From assembly GCA_016931575.1 (NCBI GenBank), contig JAFGEO010000144.1, positions 1 through 64,000 of the forward strand: DNA of 64,000 nt, in the 5' to 3' direction. Shown in pieces: positions 7,229 through 15,777 of the stretch. Under the pieces are notes generated by a model. The model did not search any database. It was not told the DNA's origin and saw only the letters and a list, made by a program, of their open reading frames with translations. This DNA is from Bacteroidales bacterium (lineage in GTDB: Bacteria > Bacteroidota > Bacteroidia > Bacteroidales > UBA10428). Numbering within the stretch: the first letter of the stretch is position 1; each line of letters starts with the position of its first letter. Position numbers and translations under genes: made by a program.

Positions 7229-8644
7229 ATGTACTACCCTCGATCCATAAAAAAAATCAATACTGCAAAGCCTGGCAAGCAGATTGTTTTCTTATGCAGG
7301 GCTTGGCGTTTGAATGTATACATTGGTCTGCAAACCGGAATATGGATCCTGATGACAGCTTTTTTGTTTTCCTGTCGCGAGGAAGAGCTGGTTTTACTGA
7401 TTTCCCTTGAAGCCGGACTGATTCATGTCTCGGAGTATGGTGGCAACGATGGGTCTATTGACCTGCAAATCAGCGGAGGCAGCCCACCCTTTTCCTTTTT
7501 GTGGTCGAATGGGAGTACTGAAGAAGATCTTGACAGTCTTGCTGCTGGTACCTATTCTGTAATTGTTTGCGACCAGGCAGAGCAAACACAGCTTGATACA
7601 TTCATTATTGATCAGCCGGATCCTGATAGTCTGAAGCTCTCCCTGGTAGTTCATGACGTCAGCCGCTATGGTGCCGGCGATGGTGAGATTCTCACCACCG
7701 TGACCGGGGGCTTTCCTCCTTATGCATACCTGTGGTCGGATGGCTCCCAGCTTCCTGTACTCACCAGTCTGGATGGCGGCACGTATTTCGTCACGGTAAC
7801 AGATCAGACAGGAACCGGCATCACCGATACTGCTATCGTAAATGAACCGGGTCCCGATGATATTATTATGGAGGCGAACATCAGTGATCCTGCTTTCACC
7901 GGTGCTGCCAATGGGGCGATCGATCTGACCATCTCCGGGGGCTATCCTCCCTATTCCCTGTCTTGGTCAACAGGAGCAACATCAGAAGATATCTGTGATC
8001 TGCCCGCAGGAGATTACGCTGTAACAGTTACTGACAGTGAATCGCAAGTGGTAACCCGTGAATACAGTCTGAGCGATTCGTTGGTGGATATCGACGGGAA
8101 TGCTTATAGCATTATGAAAATCGGAGATCAGTACTGGATGGGGGAAAATCTTCGTGTGAAGCATAGTGCTGAGGGATATTTCGTGAATAGCTATGTTTTT
8201 AATAATCAGGAATCCAATGCAGCTATTTACGGAAGATTGTACTCCTGGGATGCTGCCATGGTTGGTTCAACAGAATCCGGAGCCCAGGGCGCCTGTCCCT
8301 GCAACTGGCATATTCCGACAGATGATGAGTTTAAGGAGCTGGAAATTTTCCTGGGGATGACCCCGGAGGAAGCGGATCTGGAAAATACCTGGAGGGGAGC
8401 CGGTGTCGGAACAAAACTGAAATCTGGCGGTACCTCCGGATACAATGCTTTGTTATCGGGTAGGAGAACATCATCCGGCGACTTCAGTCTGCTGAATCAA
8501 TTTGAGTATATGTGGTCCTCCGATGAGTACGGTTCTTCCTATGCCTGGAGGCGATGCCTCGACATCAACTCTACAGGAGTGGGCAGGTGGAATACCTTTC
8601 CAAAGACTTACGCCTTCTCGGTACGTTGTATTAAGAATGAATAA
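7229..8644 (+). CDS. SprB-repeat and FISUMP-domain lipoprotein
   Basis: The 471-residue protein has a hydrophobic N-terminal segment ending in a lipobox-like 'AFLFSC' (Cys at about residue 49), so it is probably an exported lipoprotein. The real start may lie nearer the hydrophobic stretch, for example a TTG near 7305. Three SprB-type repeats follow ('GSIDLQISGGSPPFSFLWSN' and two similar units, about 90 residues apart). The C-terminal ~190 residues are a Fibrobacter succinogenes major paralogous (FISUMP) domain, starting at 'DIDGNAYSIMKIGDQYWM' and ending 'FSVRCIKNE'. Both modules are typical of surface proteins of Bacteroidota and Fibrobacteres. No enzymatic activity is evident. Confidence 0.85.
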   Translation: MYYPRSIKKINTAKPGKQIVFLCRAWRLNVYIGLQTGIWILMTAFLFSCREEELVLLISLEAGLIHVSEYGGNDGSIDLQISGGSPPFSFLWSNGSTEEDLDSLAAGTYSVIVCDQAEQTQLDTFIIDQPDPDSLKLSLVVHDVSRYGAGDGEILTTVTGGFPPYAYLWSDGSQLPVLTSLDGGTYFVTVTDQTGTGITDTAIVNEPGPDDIIMEANISDPAFTGAANGAIDLTISGGYPPYSLSWSTGATSEDICDLPAGDYAVTVTDSESQVVTREYSLSDSLVDIDGNAYSIMKIGDQYWMGENLRVKHSAEGYFVNSYVFNNQESNAAIYGRLYSWDAAMVGSTESGAQGACPCNWHIPTDDEFKELEIFLGMTPEEADLENTWRGAGVGTKLKSGGTSGYNALLSGRRTSSGDFSLLNQFEYMWSSDEYGSSYAWRRCLDINSTGVGRWNTFPKTYAFSVRCIKNE

Positions 8645-8661
8645 TTGCTAAACTGTTCAAG

Positions 8662-9006
8662 ATGAAAAAACTTATCAGAATGGGCTTTTTACTTGTGTTA
8701 CTGTTTACTGCATGCGGAGAAAAGGATCCGGATGAAGGCGACCCGTCACAAGTATTGATTTTTGAGTCTCTGGTGGCGGAAGAAGAAACAATAAGTCCGG
8801 GCGACGCTACCGAGATTAAGGCTACCGCCTCCGGGTACTCGCTGGAATATCACTGGTCGGCAAGTCTGGGGGATATCCTGGGATCGGGGGCTACGGTCCA
8901 GTACGCTACCTCTCCATGCCATGTAGGCACCAACCAGGTAAGCTGCAAGGTTCAGGACGGAAACGGAAAATCTGAAACTAAAACCATCTCCATTGTTGTT
9001 GAATAG
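8662..9006 (+). CDS. Small lipoprotein with PKD/Ig-like domain
   Basis: The 114-residue product has a lipoprotein signal peptide ('LLVLLFTACG', Cys19) and one immunoglobulin/PKD-like domain. 'ATEIKATASGYSLEYHWSAS' and 'NQVSCKVQDGNGKSETKTIS' are the typical strands of such a domain. It is likely periplasmic or surface exposed. The next gene, an outer-membrane protein, starts inside its last codons, so the two are translationally coupled. Along with the upstream lipoprotein and the downstream TonB receptor it seems to belong to one surface locus. Confidence 0.8.
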   Translation: MKKLIRMGFLLVLLFTACGEKDPDEGDPSQVLIFESLVAEEETISPGDATEIKATASGYSLEYHWSASLGDILGSGATVQYATSPCHVGTNQVSCKVQDGNGKSETKTISIVVE

Positions 9007-9958
9007 GATATACAGTATACTTATTCTGGCCTGCTGCCTTTCGCTGACAGGTCGTTCACAATGTTTGTCCTCTGTTAATCCGGTCGGGGGGACAGAGAAC
9101 CTTCTGGCCATGGAACGTAAATCAATTCGTGTAAATGGCTTTTATAAATATGGACAGGGAAACCAGTATTATGAAGGATCTCAGGCATCTGAATTCGACC
9201 TTATTGACCGGGCATGGTACAATTATCTGTCCCTGGACCTGGCTTATGGTCTGAGCCGCAGATTAACCCTTGAAGCCGGAACCGGCTTCTTCCTGAATAA
9301 AACCCAGCAATACAATGTCCAGTCCGGATATAAGCTCAAGGGTTGGGGATTTAATTACCTTACCCTGTTAGCGAGGTACAGTATGATTAATGATTTTTTC
9401 GGTCGAAACTTTCTGTCGCTTACCGGAGGAGTGAAAATACCCTGTCGAAGAGAAATGCAGACTGTAGACTACGTGCAGTTGCCCATAGAGATTCAGCCCT
9501 CTTCCGGAGCTTTTGCCCTGGTACTGGGAGCTTCATATGTCAAAGAGATTTCCAAACGCGGACTGCGTTTCTTCCTGACCAACCGAACAGAACTCTTCAG
9601 TACAAACATTCACGGGTATCGGCTTGGCCCTTCTGTTTTTTCTTCCATCTATGTATCCAAACACCTGATGATGCCCTGGCTTAAAGGTGATTGGACCACC
9701 ATACTTCAAGTTCGGAACGAGATCCGGGGAAGGGACAAACTGGTGGATCTTGAAAAAGAATCTTCAGGGAGTATCCTGTTCTTTGTTGCCCCACAGGTTA
9801 ATTATGTTCTCCCGCATGAATGGAACCTCTCACTGATTGTGGATGTTCCGGTCTATCAAAATTTTAACGGCACACAGCTTGGTGCCGGTCCAGGGTTTAC
9901 AATTAGTATATCCAGGACTGTCAGCTATGTTCAATACTCAAAAATTAATCCATCCTAG
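8993..9958 (+). CDS. Outer-membrane beta-barrel-type protein, unknown substrate
   Basis: This ~321-residue protein has a short hydrophobic signal segment ('ILILACCLSLTGRSQ') and then alternating amphipathic strands with aromatic girdles ('WYNYLSLDLAYGLSRRLTLE', 'FNYLTLLARYS'), as in 10-14-stranded outer-membrane barrels. The family is not recognised. The start is ambiguous: three consecutive TTG codons at 8993, 8996 and 8999 fit, with no ATG before the signal peptide. The TTG start and the 14-base overlap with the lipoprotein gene suggest translational coupling. The TonB receptor gene begins 1 base after its stop, so these proteins likely work together at the outer membrane. Confidence 0.72.
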   Translation: MLLNRIYSILILACCLSLTGRSQCLSSVNPVGGTENLLAMERKSIRVNGFYKYGQGNQYYEGSQASEFDLIDRAWYNYLSLDLAYGLSRRLTLEAGTGFFLNKTQQYNVQSGYKLKGWGFNYLTLLARYSMINDFFGRNFLSLTGGVKIPCRREMQTVDYVQLPIEIQPSSGAFALVLGASYVKEISKRGLRFFLTNRTELFSTNIHGYRLGPSVFSSIYVSKHLMMPWLKGDWTTILQVRNEIRGRDKLVDLEKESSGSILFFVAPQVNYVLPHEWNLSLIVDVPVYQNFNGTQLGAGPGFTISISRTVSYVQYSKINPS

Positions 9959-9959
9959 T

Positions 9960-12230
9960 ATGAAGTTCAGAAGCAGAGCATACGTAGTTACCATCCTGTT
10001 AGTTTGGCTGACAGGAGGTCAATATATGCTGTCTCAGCCTGTGTTGCAGGGCACTGTTACTGATAAGGAATCAAACGAAAGCCTGATAGGGGTTAATGTC
10101 TATATTCCGGAATTGCAAAAGGGGACAGTATCAAACCAGGAGGGTTTTTATACCCTTAAAGATATTCCGAAAGGACGGTTTAAAATCCAGTATTCCTACC
10201 TGGGTTATGAAACATATGTCAGGGAAATCAATTTTAATAATGGTGGAACGCAGACTCTCGATATTCAGCTTCATGAATCGGCCATTAAAGCACAGGAAGT
10301 TATCGTTACCAGCGGCAGAATCAGTACCCAGCATGAGAATGCCATAAAAATTGAACTGGTGAAACTTTCTTCCCTTGATCATTCGGGATCAGGGAACCTC
10401 ATGGATAAACTGAGTAATATTCCCGGTATCGATGTGATTTCCGGAAGTAAGGGGATTGCAACACCCGTGATCAGGGGATTGTCGACGACAAATGTCGTTT
10501 TATTAAGTAATGGGATTAAAATGGAGAACTTTCAGTTCTCAGTGGACCATCCCTATGTGGTTGATGAAACGGATATCAGTTGTATTGAAATTATTAAGGG
10601 ACCTGCATCCCTGCTTTATGGTTCGGACGCAATTGGAGGAGTCCTGAACCTGATTAAAGCTCCTCCTGCCCCGGTGAATACCATGGAAGGAAGTCTTCGT
10701 TCTGAGTTTCAGTCCAATTATCAGGGGGTAACCAACCGGCTGGTAATTAAAGGGAGCAGGGAAAATATTTTCGGAGGATTTTCTGCCTACCAATCCATGG
10801 CAAAAGATTTTACCACCGGAGCGGGCAGGGCTGTTCCCAATTCAAGGTTTTCCGGCTATGGATTTAGTACCAATGGCGGGCTGCGTTCAAAGAATGGATT
10901 ATTCAAGCTTAGCTGGGATTATGGAAAGATGACACCGGGACTTACCCTGCCACAGTCTATTAACCTGGTGGACGAAAACAGCTATAAGAATGAGCTGTGG
11001 TACCAAAACCTGGATAACCACCTTATCACGTTGAATAATACGCTCTTCTATAGTAGAATGAAAGTGAACCTTGATCTCAGCTACCAGGGAAACCACCGGC
11101 GCCTGCAGGGTTCAGACTTCACACCCGCATTTACTATGGTCGATATGTATCTGCAGAGTATAACCTGGCAGGCTAAGACAAAATATTATGTTTCGGAAAA
11201 GAGTAATTTGATCTTCGCGTATCAGGGCATGTTTCAATCCAATAGAAACGGAGATGCCCCTGAACATGTTCTTCCGGATTATTCGATTTTCAATCATTCC
11301 ATGGTTGGACTTTGGCAGCAAAATTTTAAGGAAAGTACTTTTTACCAGTTCGGAATTCGTTTCGATCATAAATCGCTTGATGTGCCCGATCAGCTGAAAG
11401 AAGGTGATGGGGAGGAAATGCTTAACGGACTGGGGCGTTCCTACAATAACTTCAGTCTTTCTACCGGCATGACACAGAAATTGACCTCCTCCGTCCTGTT
11501 AAGAGGAAATCTAGCTTCCGCCTATCGTACGCCTTCCGTAGCAGAACTGATGCAGGATGGAGTTCATGCCGACACCTATGAACGGGGGAACCGGGACCTT
11601 AGATCGCAGCGAAATATTGAAGGGGACCTAAGTCTTCATTATCATGCTGAAACTTTAAAAGTGGAGGTAGCTGTCTTCTGTAATCGAATTTTTGATTATA
11701 TCTTTTTATCACCCGGTTCAGACACTACCGTGGAAGGGCTGCTGGTCTATCAGTATGCTCAGAGCGATGCTCTGCTTTACGGCCTGGAATCTGAATTTGA
11801 ATGGAGTCCCTTATCTTTTCTTACTCTTTCCGGCAGTTATTCACATACTATCGCAAGGCAGGATGACGGAGACTATCTGCCATTTATACCTCAGGATAAA
11901 TTGTCTGGCCAGGCAGAAATTATGATACCCGGGAAAGGTGTGATGAAAAAGCTGGAGATTGTGTTTAGTCCAGTGTATGCTCTTTCGCAGGTTCATCCAC
12001 ATCATCATGAAAGTGAGACAGATGCGTATTTTTTACTGAATGGATCCATAAGGATTATGCTTGCTCTTAAATCCCAAACCATGGAAGCTGGCCTCTATTT
12101 TCAAAATCTGTTGGATACTGCTTATTACGACCACCTTTCCACCTTAAAAGAATTGGGATATTACAATCTGGGCAGGAATGTGAGTTTTAAGCTCCTGATC
12201 CCATTCAGTTATGAAAACAAAGTAAGATAA
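9960..12230 (+). CDS. TonB-dependent outer-membrane receptor
   Basis: The 756-residue protein has a signal peptide (~1-22), a carboxypeptidase-regulatory-like beta-sandwich (~26-105, 'GTVTDKESNESLIGVNVYIP'), a TonB plug (~115-235, with 'PGIDVISGSKGIATPVIRGL' and 'GPASLLYGSDAIGGVLN') and a long beta-barrel. I chose ATG 9960, directly after the preceding stop, because it gives a clean signal peptide; an earlier in-frame ATG lies inside the upstream gene. A His-rich stretch 'HPHHHESETDAY' near residue 679 is probably in an extracellular loop and hints at a metal or metal-complex ligand, as in several cation-related TonB receptors. The substrate is otherwise unknown. Confidence 0.92.
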   Translation: MKFRSRAYVVTILLVWLTGGQYMLSQPVLQGTVTDKESNESLIGVNVYIPELQKGTVSNQEGFYTLKDIPKGRFKIQYSYLGYETYVREINFNNGGTQTLDIQLHESAIKAQEVIVTSGRISTQHENAIKIELVKLSSLDHSGSGNLMDKLSNIPGIDVISGSKGIATPVIRGLSTTNVVLLSNGIKMENFQFSVDHPYVVDETDISCIEIIKGPASLLYGSDAIGGVLNLIKAPPAPVNTMEGSLRSEFQSNYQGVTNRLVIKGSRENIFGGFSAYQSMAKDFTTGAGRAVPNSRFSGYGFSTNGGLRSKNGLFKLSWDYGKMTPGLTLPQSINLVDENSYKNELWYQNLDNHLITLNNTLFYSRMKVNLDLSYQGNHRRLQGSDFTPAFTMVDMYLQSITWQAKTKYYVSEKSNLIFAYQGMFQSNRNGDAPEHVLPDYSIFNHSMVGLWQQNFKESTFYQFGIRFDHKSLDVPDQLKEGDGEEMLNGLGRSYNNFSLSTGMTQKLTSSVLLRGNLASAYRTPSVAELMQDGVHADTYERGNRDLRSQRNIEGDLSLHYHAETLKVEVAVFCNRIFDYIFLSPGSDTTVEGLLVYQYAQSDALLYGLESEFEWSPLSFLTLSGSYSHTIARQDDGDYLPFIPQDKLSGQAEIMIPGKGVMKKLEIVFSPVYALSQVHPHHHESETDAYFLLNGSIRIMLALKSQTMEAGLYFQNLLDTAYYDHLSTLKELGYYNLGRNVSFKLLIPFSYENKVR

Positions 12231-12263
12231 TTCTCATCATGACAATTTAAACTAGTTTGAAAT

Positions 12264-12449
12264 ATGCGCAGAATAGATACTTCATTACTCACATCCGATG
12301 AGTGCTGGGCAGTGCAGATCAGCGGACTTCAACACTGTGAATCCTGCAAGTTTGTCGGACTGACTGCCTGTATGGGCCAGAACATAAGAAAGACCGGTAA
12401 GAACAATAAGGGAGTGGTTGTAGGTATTAAAGGCATTGCCGTGCAATGA
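12264..12449 (+). CDS. 61-aa cysteine-containing small protein
   Basis: The 61-residue protein has four cysteines, of which 'CESCKF' forms a CxxC pair and 'DECWAVQ' and 'TACMGQ' supply two more; their spacing could bind zinc or an Fe-S cluster. The C-terminus is basic. It has a good ATG start 33 bases after the TonB receptor stop and ends 72 bases before the flavoprotein gene. The composition does not look like random sequence and the reading frame matches its neighbours in codon use. I do not recognise a family. It could be cytosolic and linked to whatever the TonB receptor imports, or to the redox enzyme downstream. Confidence 0.6.
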   Translation: MRRIDTSLLTSDECWAVQISGLQHCESCKFVGLTACMGQNIRKTGKNNKGVVVGIKGIAVQ

Positions 12450-12521
12450 TGACCTGCCAAACTTTTACTTAGATACGATATTTGAGATTTCTATTTAAAT
12501 ACACATTCAAAAAACAATACT

Positions 12522-14210
12522 ATGAGTAAAAAGATTATCATTATCGGCGGGTCTGCTGCAGGACCAAAAGCTGCAGCCAGAGCCCGAAGAATGGACGAGT
12601 TTGCTGAAATAACTATGTTTCAGAAAGCACCGGATCTTTCCATGGCATCCTGTGGCTTTCCCTATTTTGTGGGTGGATTCTTTGATGATCGTAACAAACT
12701 ATTATGTACTCCGACAGGTGTGGTTCGTGATCCAAAATTTTACTGGAATGCGAAGGGCATTGTCGCAAAGGTAAACACAGAGGTTACGAATATCGACCCT
12801 AAAAATAAAAAGATTGAATATACTGATCTCACGACCGGGGAAAAAGGAACCCAGGAATATGATAAGTTGGTGATTGCTACCGGTGCCAAGGCAAATATGC
12901 CTCCGCTTCCCGGGGTCGGACTGGAAGGCATAACTACCTTGCAGTCTATGTCGGATGCCGATTATCTGAGGAAGATCCGCGATGAGGGGAAGATAAAAAA
13001 GGCAGTGGTAATCGGCGGTGGGCTGATTGGTATAGAGACCCTTGAGGCACTCCACCTGGCAGGTATCGAACTGACCATGATCGAGCTACTGCCCCAGCTG
13101 CTTACCTTCCTCGACTGGAAAATGGCAAAGCTTGTGCAGAATTACCTGAAGACAAAAGCTAATGTTATTACTCAAAATGGGGTTGCAGAATTCCTGGGAG
13201 AGAATGGCAAACTGACTGGCGTGAAACTGCAGAACGGAACTGAAATACCCTGCGAGCTGGCAGTGGTGGCAATAGGGGTGAAACCTAACATTAAACTGGC
13301 CCAGGATGCTGGTCTTGATATCGGAAGTCTTGGCGGGATTACAGTGAATGAACATATGCAGACTTCTGATCCGGATATTTATGCCGTGGGAGACTGTTGT
13401 GAGATAACCAATATTATTACAGGTAAGAAGGTGCTGGCACCCTATGGCGATCTTGCAAACCTTGAAGGCCGGGTTGCCGGTGAAAATGTTATCAGGGGAA
13501 ATAAAGCAAGTTTTCCGGGGACTATCCAGACAGGTATATGCAAGTTGTTCGATTACGGAGTCGGAATTACCGGTTTGTCTGAAGTTAAGGCAAAAGAGAG
13601 TGGTATGGATTATGTAAAAGTACTCAATGCAAGCCCGGATAAACCCGGATTTATGGAAGGCAAACTCCTGATCACTAAATTAGTAGCAGAAAGGAAAACC
13701 GGAAAGATCCTGGGCGCACAGGTGATAGGTCCCGGTGATGTCAGTAAACAACTCGCCATCTGGGCAACAGCGATAAAGGGAAATCTCACAGTTGATGATA
13801 TGGTCAACGGAGACTTGCCTTACGCGCCCCCCTTCTCTCTGGCAATTGATCACAGCATAGCTACAGCACATATTCTCCAGAATAAAATGCACGGATTGTT
13901 TGACGGACTCTCAGCTCCTGAACTGAAAGCTAAACTGGATCAGGGAGACAAGATGTTCCTGCTGGATTGCAGAGGGGCAGATGAATATGAACAAACCCGG
14001 CTGGGTATCGGGGAAACCCTGATTCCTGTAGGGCTCCTGCGGAAAAGGCTTCATGAACTACCTGAGGATAAGAATGCAGAGATTATTGCCTACTGTAAAA
14101 TTTCTCTTCGTGGTTATGAGGCGTCGGTATTGCTAAGAGCTCACGGCTATACGAATGTTAAGGTACTGGAAGGCGGTATTATGGCCTGGCCTTATGAGAA
14201 AGAGAAATAG
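12522..14210 (+). CDS. CoA-disulfide reductase-like flavoprotein with C-terminal rhodanese domain
   Basis: The 562-residue fusion joins a pyridine-nucleotide-disulfide oxidoreductase of the CoA-disulfide reductase/NADH oxidase/persulfide reductase group with a rhodanese domain. It has an FAD-binding 'IIIIGGSAAGPKAAARAR' start, the redox Cys44 in 'MASCGFPYFVGG', an NAD(P)H motif 'AVVIGGGLIGIE' (~residue 165) and 'YAVGDCCE' in the FAD domain. The rhodanese (~460-562) has its catalytic Cys525 in 'IIAYCKISLRG'. CoADR-Rhd enzymes reduce CoA-persulfide, polysulfide or CoA-disulfide. Together with the PerR-like regulator and peroxiredoxin just downstream this points to sulfane-sulfur or oxidative stress handling in an anaerobe; the exact substrate is inferred. 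Confidence 0.9.
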   Translation: MSKKIIIIGGSAAGPKAAARARRMDEFAEITMFQKAPDLSMASCGFPYFVGGFFDDRNKLLCTPTGVVRDPKFYWNAKGIVAKVNTEVTNIDPKNKKIEYTDLTTGEKGTQEYDKLVIATGAKANMPPLPGVGLEGITTLQSMSDADYLRKIRDEGKIKKAVVIGGGLIGIETLEALHLAGIELTMIELLPQLLTFLDWKMAKLVQNYLKTKANVITQNGVAEFLGENGKLTGVKLQNGTEIPCELAVVAIGVKPNIKLAQDAGLDIGSLGGITVNEHMQTSDPDIYAVGDCCEITNIITGKKVLAPYGDLANLEGRVAGENVIRGNKASFPGTIQTGICKLFDYGVGITGLSEVKAKESGMDYVKVLNASPDKPGFMEGKLLITKLVAERKTGKILGAQVIGPGDVSKQLAIWATAIKGNLTVDDMVNGDLPYAPPFSLAIDHSIATAHILQNKMHGLFDGLSAPELKAKLDQGDKMFLLDCRGADEYEQTRLGIGETLIPVGLLRKRLHELPEDKNAEIIAYCKISLRGYEASVLLRAHGYTNVKVLEGGIMAWPYEKEK

Positions 14211-14226
14211 TGTTGAAAATAAATTG

Positions 14227-14268
14227 GCAGGGGTGTGCATGCTACGCCCCTGCATTTTTCATTTTTTT
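14227..14268 (+). terminator. Rho-independent terminator after the flavoprotein gene
   Basis: Arms GCAGGGGTGT (14227-14236) and ACGCCCCTGC (14244-14253) pair over 10 bp with one G-U, a 7-base loop, and two T-runs follow. It lies just after the CoADR-like gene stop and separates it from the Fur/PerR gene. Confidence 0.85.
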
Positions 14269-14310
14269 CAGAATTTAATGAACATTTCCTAAACCAAAAC
14301 TGTTCCTATA

Positions 14311-14325
14311 TAAGAATGATTCATA
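14311..14325 (+). promoter_or_regulatory. Possible Fur/PerR-type operator (7-1-7)
   Basis: TAAGAATGATTCATA is an imperfect 7-1-7 inverted repeat (six of seven positions pair, central G), of the Per/Fur-box shape TTATAATnATTATAA. It lies 17-31 bases before the start of the Fur/PerR gene, a normal place for autoregulation. The match to the B. subtilis consensus is partial, so the assignment is tentative. Confidence 0.4.
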
Positions 14326-14341
14326 AACAGGTTTAATTCTG

Positions 14342-14767
14342 ATGGATATGGAGGCTGATATGATACGCGGGAAGCTTACTCAAAAGGGTCTGAAAGTGAC
14401 CCCTCAAAGGATGGCTATACTGGAGGCAGTTTTTTCTCTGAATAATCACCCTACAGCCGAAAATATCCTTGATTTTGTCAGAAACCGGATACCTTCAGTG
14501 GCAACCGGTACGGTCTATAATATTCTTGAAACCCTGGTGACGAAGAAAATCATCTCGAGAGTTAAAACAGACCATGATGTTATGCGGTACGACGGTGTCT
14601 CAGAGCAGCACCACCATCTGTATTGTTCGGAATGTGACCTGATCGAAGACTACTTTGATGATGAATTGGACCGGATACTGAAGAATTATTTCAAAGATAA
14701 AGACATTCCGGGTTTTAACCTGGATAACATAGTGCTTCAGATCCGGGGTACTTTTAATAAATGTTAA
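14342..14767 (+). CDS. Fur/PerR family transcriptional regulator
   Basis: The 141-residue protein has a winged-helix N-terminal domain ('LKVTPQRMAILEAVF', 'VATGTVYNILETLV') and a C-terminal metal/dimerisation domain with 'HHHLYCSECDLIEDYFDDEL'. Only one CxxC pair is present besides a single C-terminal Cys, so the structural zinc site of canonical Fur is incomplete. The combination of His, Asp and the peroxiredoxin gene 42 bases downstream favours a PerR-like peroxide sensor over an iron regulator. A 7-1-7 repeat upstream could be its own operator. ATG at 14342, 14348 and 14360 are all possible starts. Confidence 0.88.
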   Translation: MDMEADMIRGKLTQKGLKVTPQRMAILEAVFSLNNHPTAENILDFVRNRIPSVATGTVYNILETLVTKKIISRVKTDHDVMRYDGVSEQHHHLYCSECDLIEDYFDDELDRILKNYFKDKDIPGFNLDNIVLQIRGTFNKC

Positions 14768-14809
14768 ATCTGAAATTTCAATTAAATAACAAATCTAAAA
14801 ACTTATAAA

Positions 14810-15532
14810 ATGGAACAAGTACAAGAACAACAAGTGTTTAGCATGCCACGGATTGGTGATCCAGCACCCGAATTTAAAGCTGTAACTACCCAGGGACCCA
14901 TTAATTTCCCGGCTGATTATAAGGGAAGTTGGGTAATCCTTTTTAGTCACCCGGCAGATTTTACCCCGGTTTGTACCTCTGAGTTTATGACTTTCGCCAC
15001 AATGGAAGATAAATTTGCCCAGGCAAACACCAAACTCGTTGGCCTTTCTGTTGATGGCCTTTACAGCCATATCGCCTGGCTGCGCACCATTAAAGAAAAG
15101 ATTGAGTACAAGGGCATGAAGGATGTTGAGGTTAACTTTCCCCTGATCGAGGATATTTCAATGGAAGTAGCCAAGAAATATGGCATGATCCAGCCGAGCG
15201 AAGCAACTACAAAAGCTGTCCGTGCTGTGTTTTTTATAGACCCCAAAGGGGTTATCCGTGCAATCATCTATTATCCGCTGAGCCTTGGAAGGAACTTTGA
15301 TGAACTTTATCGGGTAACTATTGCTCTCCAGGCAGCTGATGAGTTTGATATTGCCACTCCGGCCGACTGGCGTCCAGGTGATGACGTGATCATTAGCCCC
15401 GCAGGATCCTGTGGAACAGCAAAAGACCGTATGGAAGGTAAAGACAGCAAGGTGGATGACTGCAAAGACTGGTTCTTCTGTACCAGAAAGCTGGATAAGG
15501 ATAAGGTATTAAATGCCATTCTGAAGAAATAA
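14810..15532 (+). CDS. Peroxiredoxin (Prx6 type)
   Basis: The 240-residue enzyme reduces peroxides in the cytoplasm. It carries the Prx motif 'DFTPVCTSE' with peroxidatic Cys55 and the Prx6 family C-terminal extension. Extra cysteines at about 201, 218 and 224 ('DDCKDWFFC') match the archaeal and anaerobe Prx6 subgroup, where C-terminal cysteines resolve the sulfenic acid. The length fits Prx6 (about 215-240). It sits 42 bases after the PerR-like gene, so both probably respond to peroxide together. Two hairpin terminators follow its stop. Confidence 0.95.
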   Translation: MEQVQEQQVFSMPRIGDPAPEFKAVTTQGPINFPADYKGSWVILFSHPADFTPVCTSEFMTFATMEDKFAQANTKLVGLSVDGLYSHIAWLRTIKEKIEYKGMKDVEVNFPLIEDISMEVAKKYGMIQPSEATTKAVRAVFFIDPKGVIRAIIYYPLSLGRNFDELYRVTIALQAADEFDIATPADWRPGDDVIISPAGSCGTAKDRMEGKDSKVDDCKDWFFCTRKLDKDKVLNAILKK

Positions 15533-15545
15533 GCTGGTGAGCAGA

Positions 15546-15570
15546 GAGCTTGCAGGCAAGCTCCCTTTTT
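15546..15570 (+). terminator. First hairpin after peroxiredoxin
   Basis: Arms GAGCTTGC (15546-15553) and GCAAGCTC (15556-15563) are perfectly complementary with almost no loop, followed by CCTTTTT. The innermost pairs would open to make the loop. Confidence 0.65.
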
Positions 15571-15581
15571 CAGTAAAAAAG

Positions 15582-15605
15582 AGGGCCCTTTCGGGTCCTT
15601 TTTTT
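15582..15605 (+). terminator. Second hairpin terminator after peroxiredoxin
   Basis: Stem AGGGCCC / GGGTCCT (15582-15588 with 15593-15599, one G-U pair), a 4-base loop and a run of seven T residues form a standard Rho-independent terminator. Confidence 0.85.
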
Positions 15606-15777
15606 GCGTTTACAGGAATCCTGACCGGCATTGACCAGTTCCGGATTCCGGGGGGTGAATATTATCAGATCAGTTCATAAGCAAGGATATTGATAATGGG
15701 TAAAATCAATTATATTTATTCCCTTTATCAAAACAACTCATTTTTTGTGCTTTTTACGCTTTTCAAGTATGTGACCT

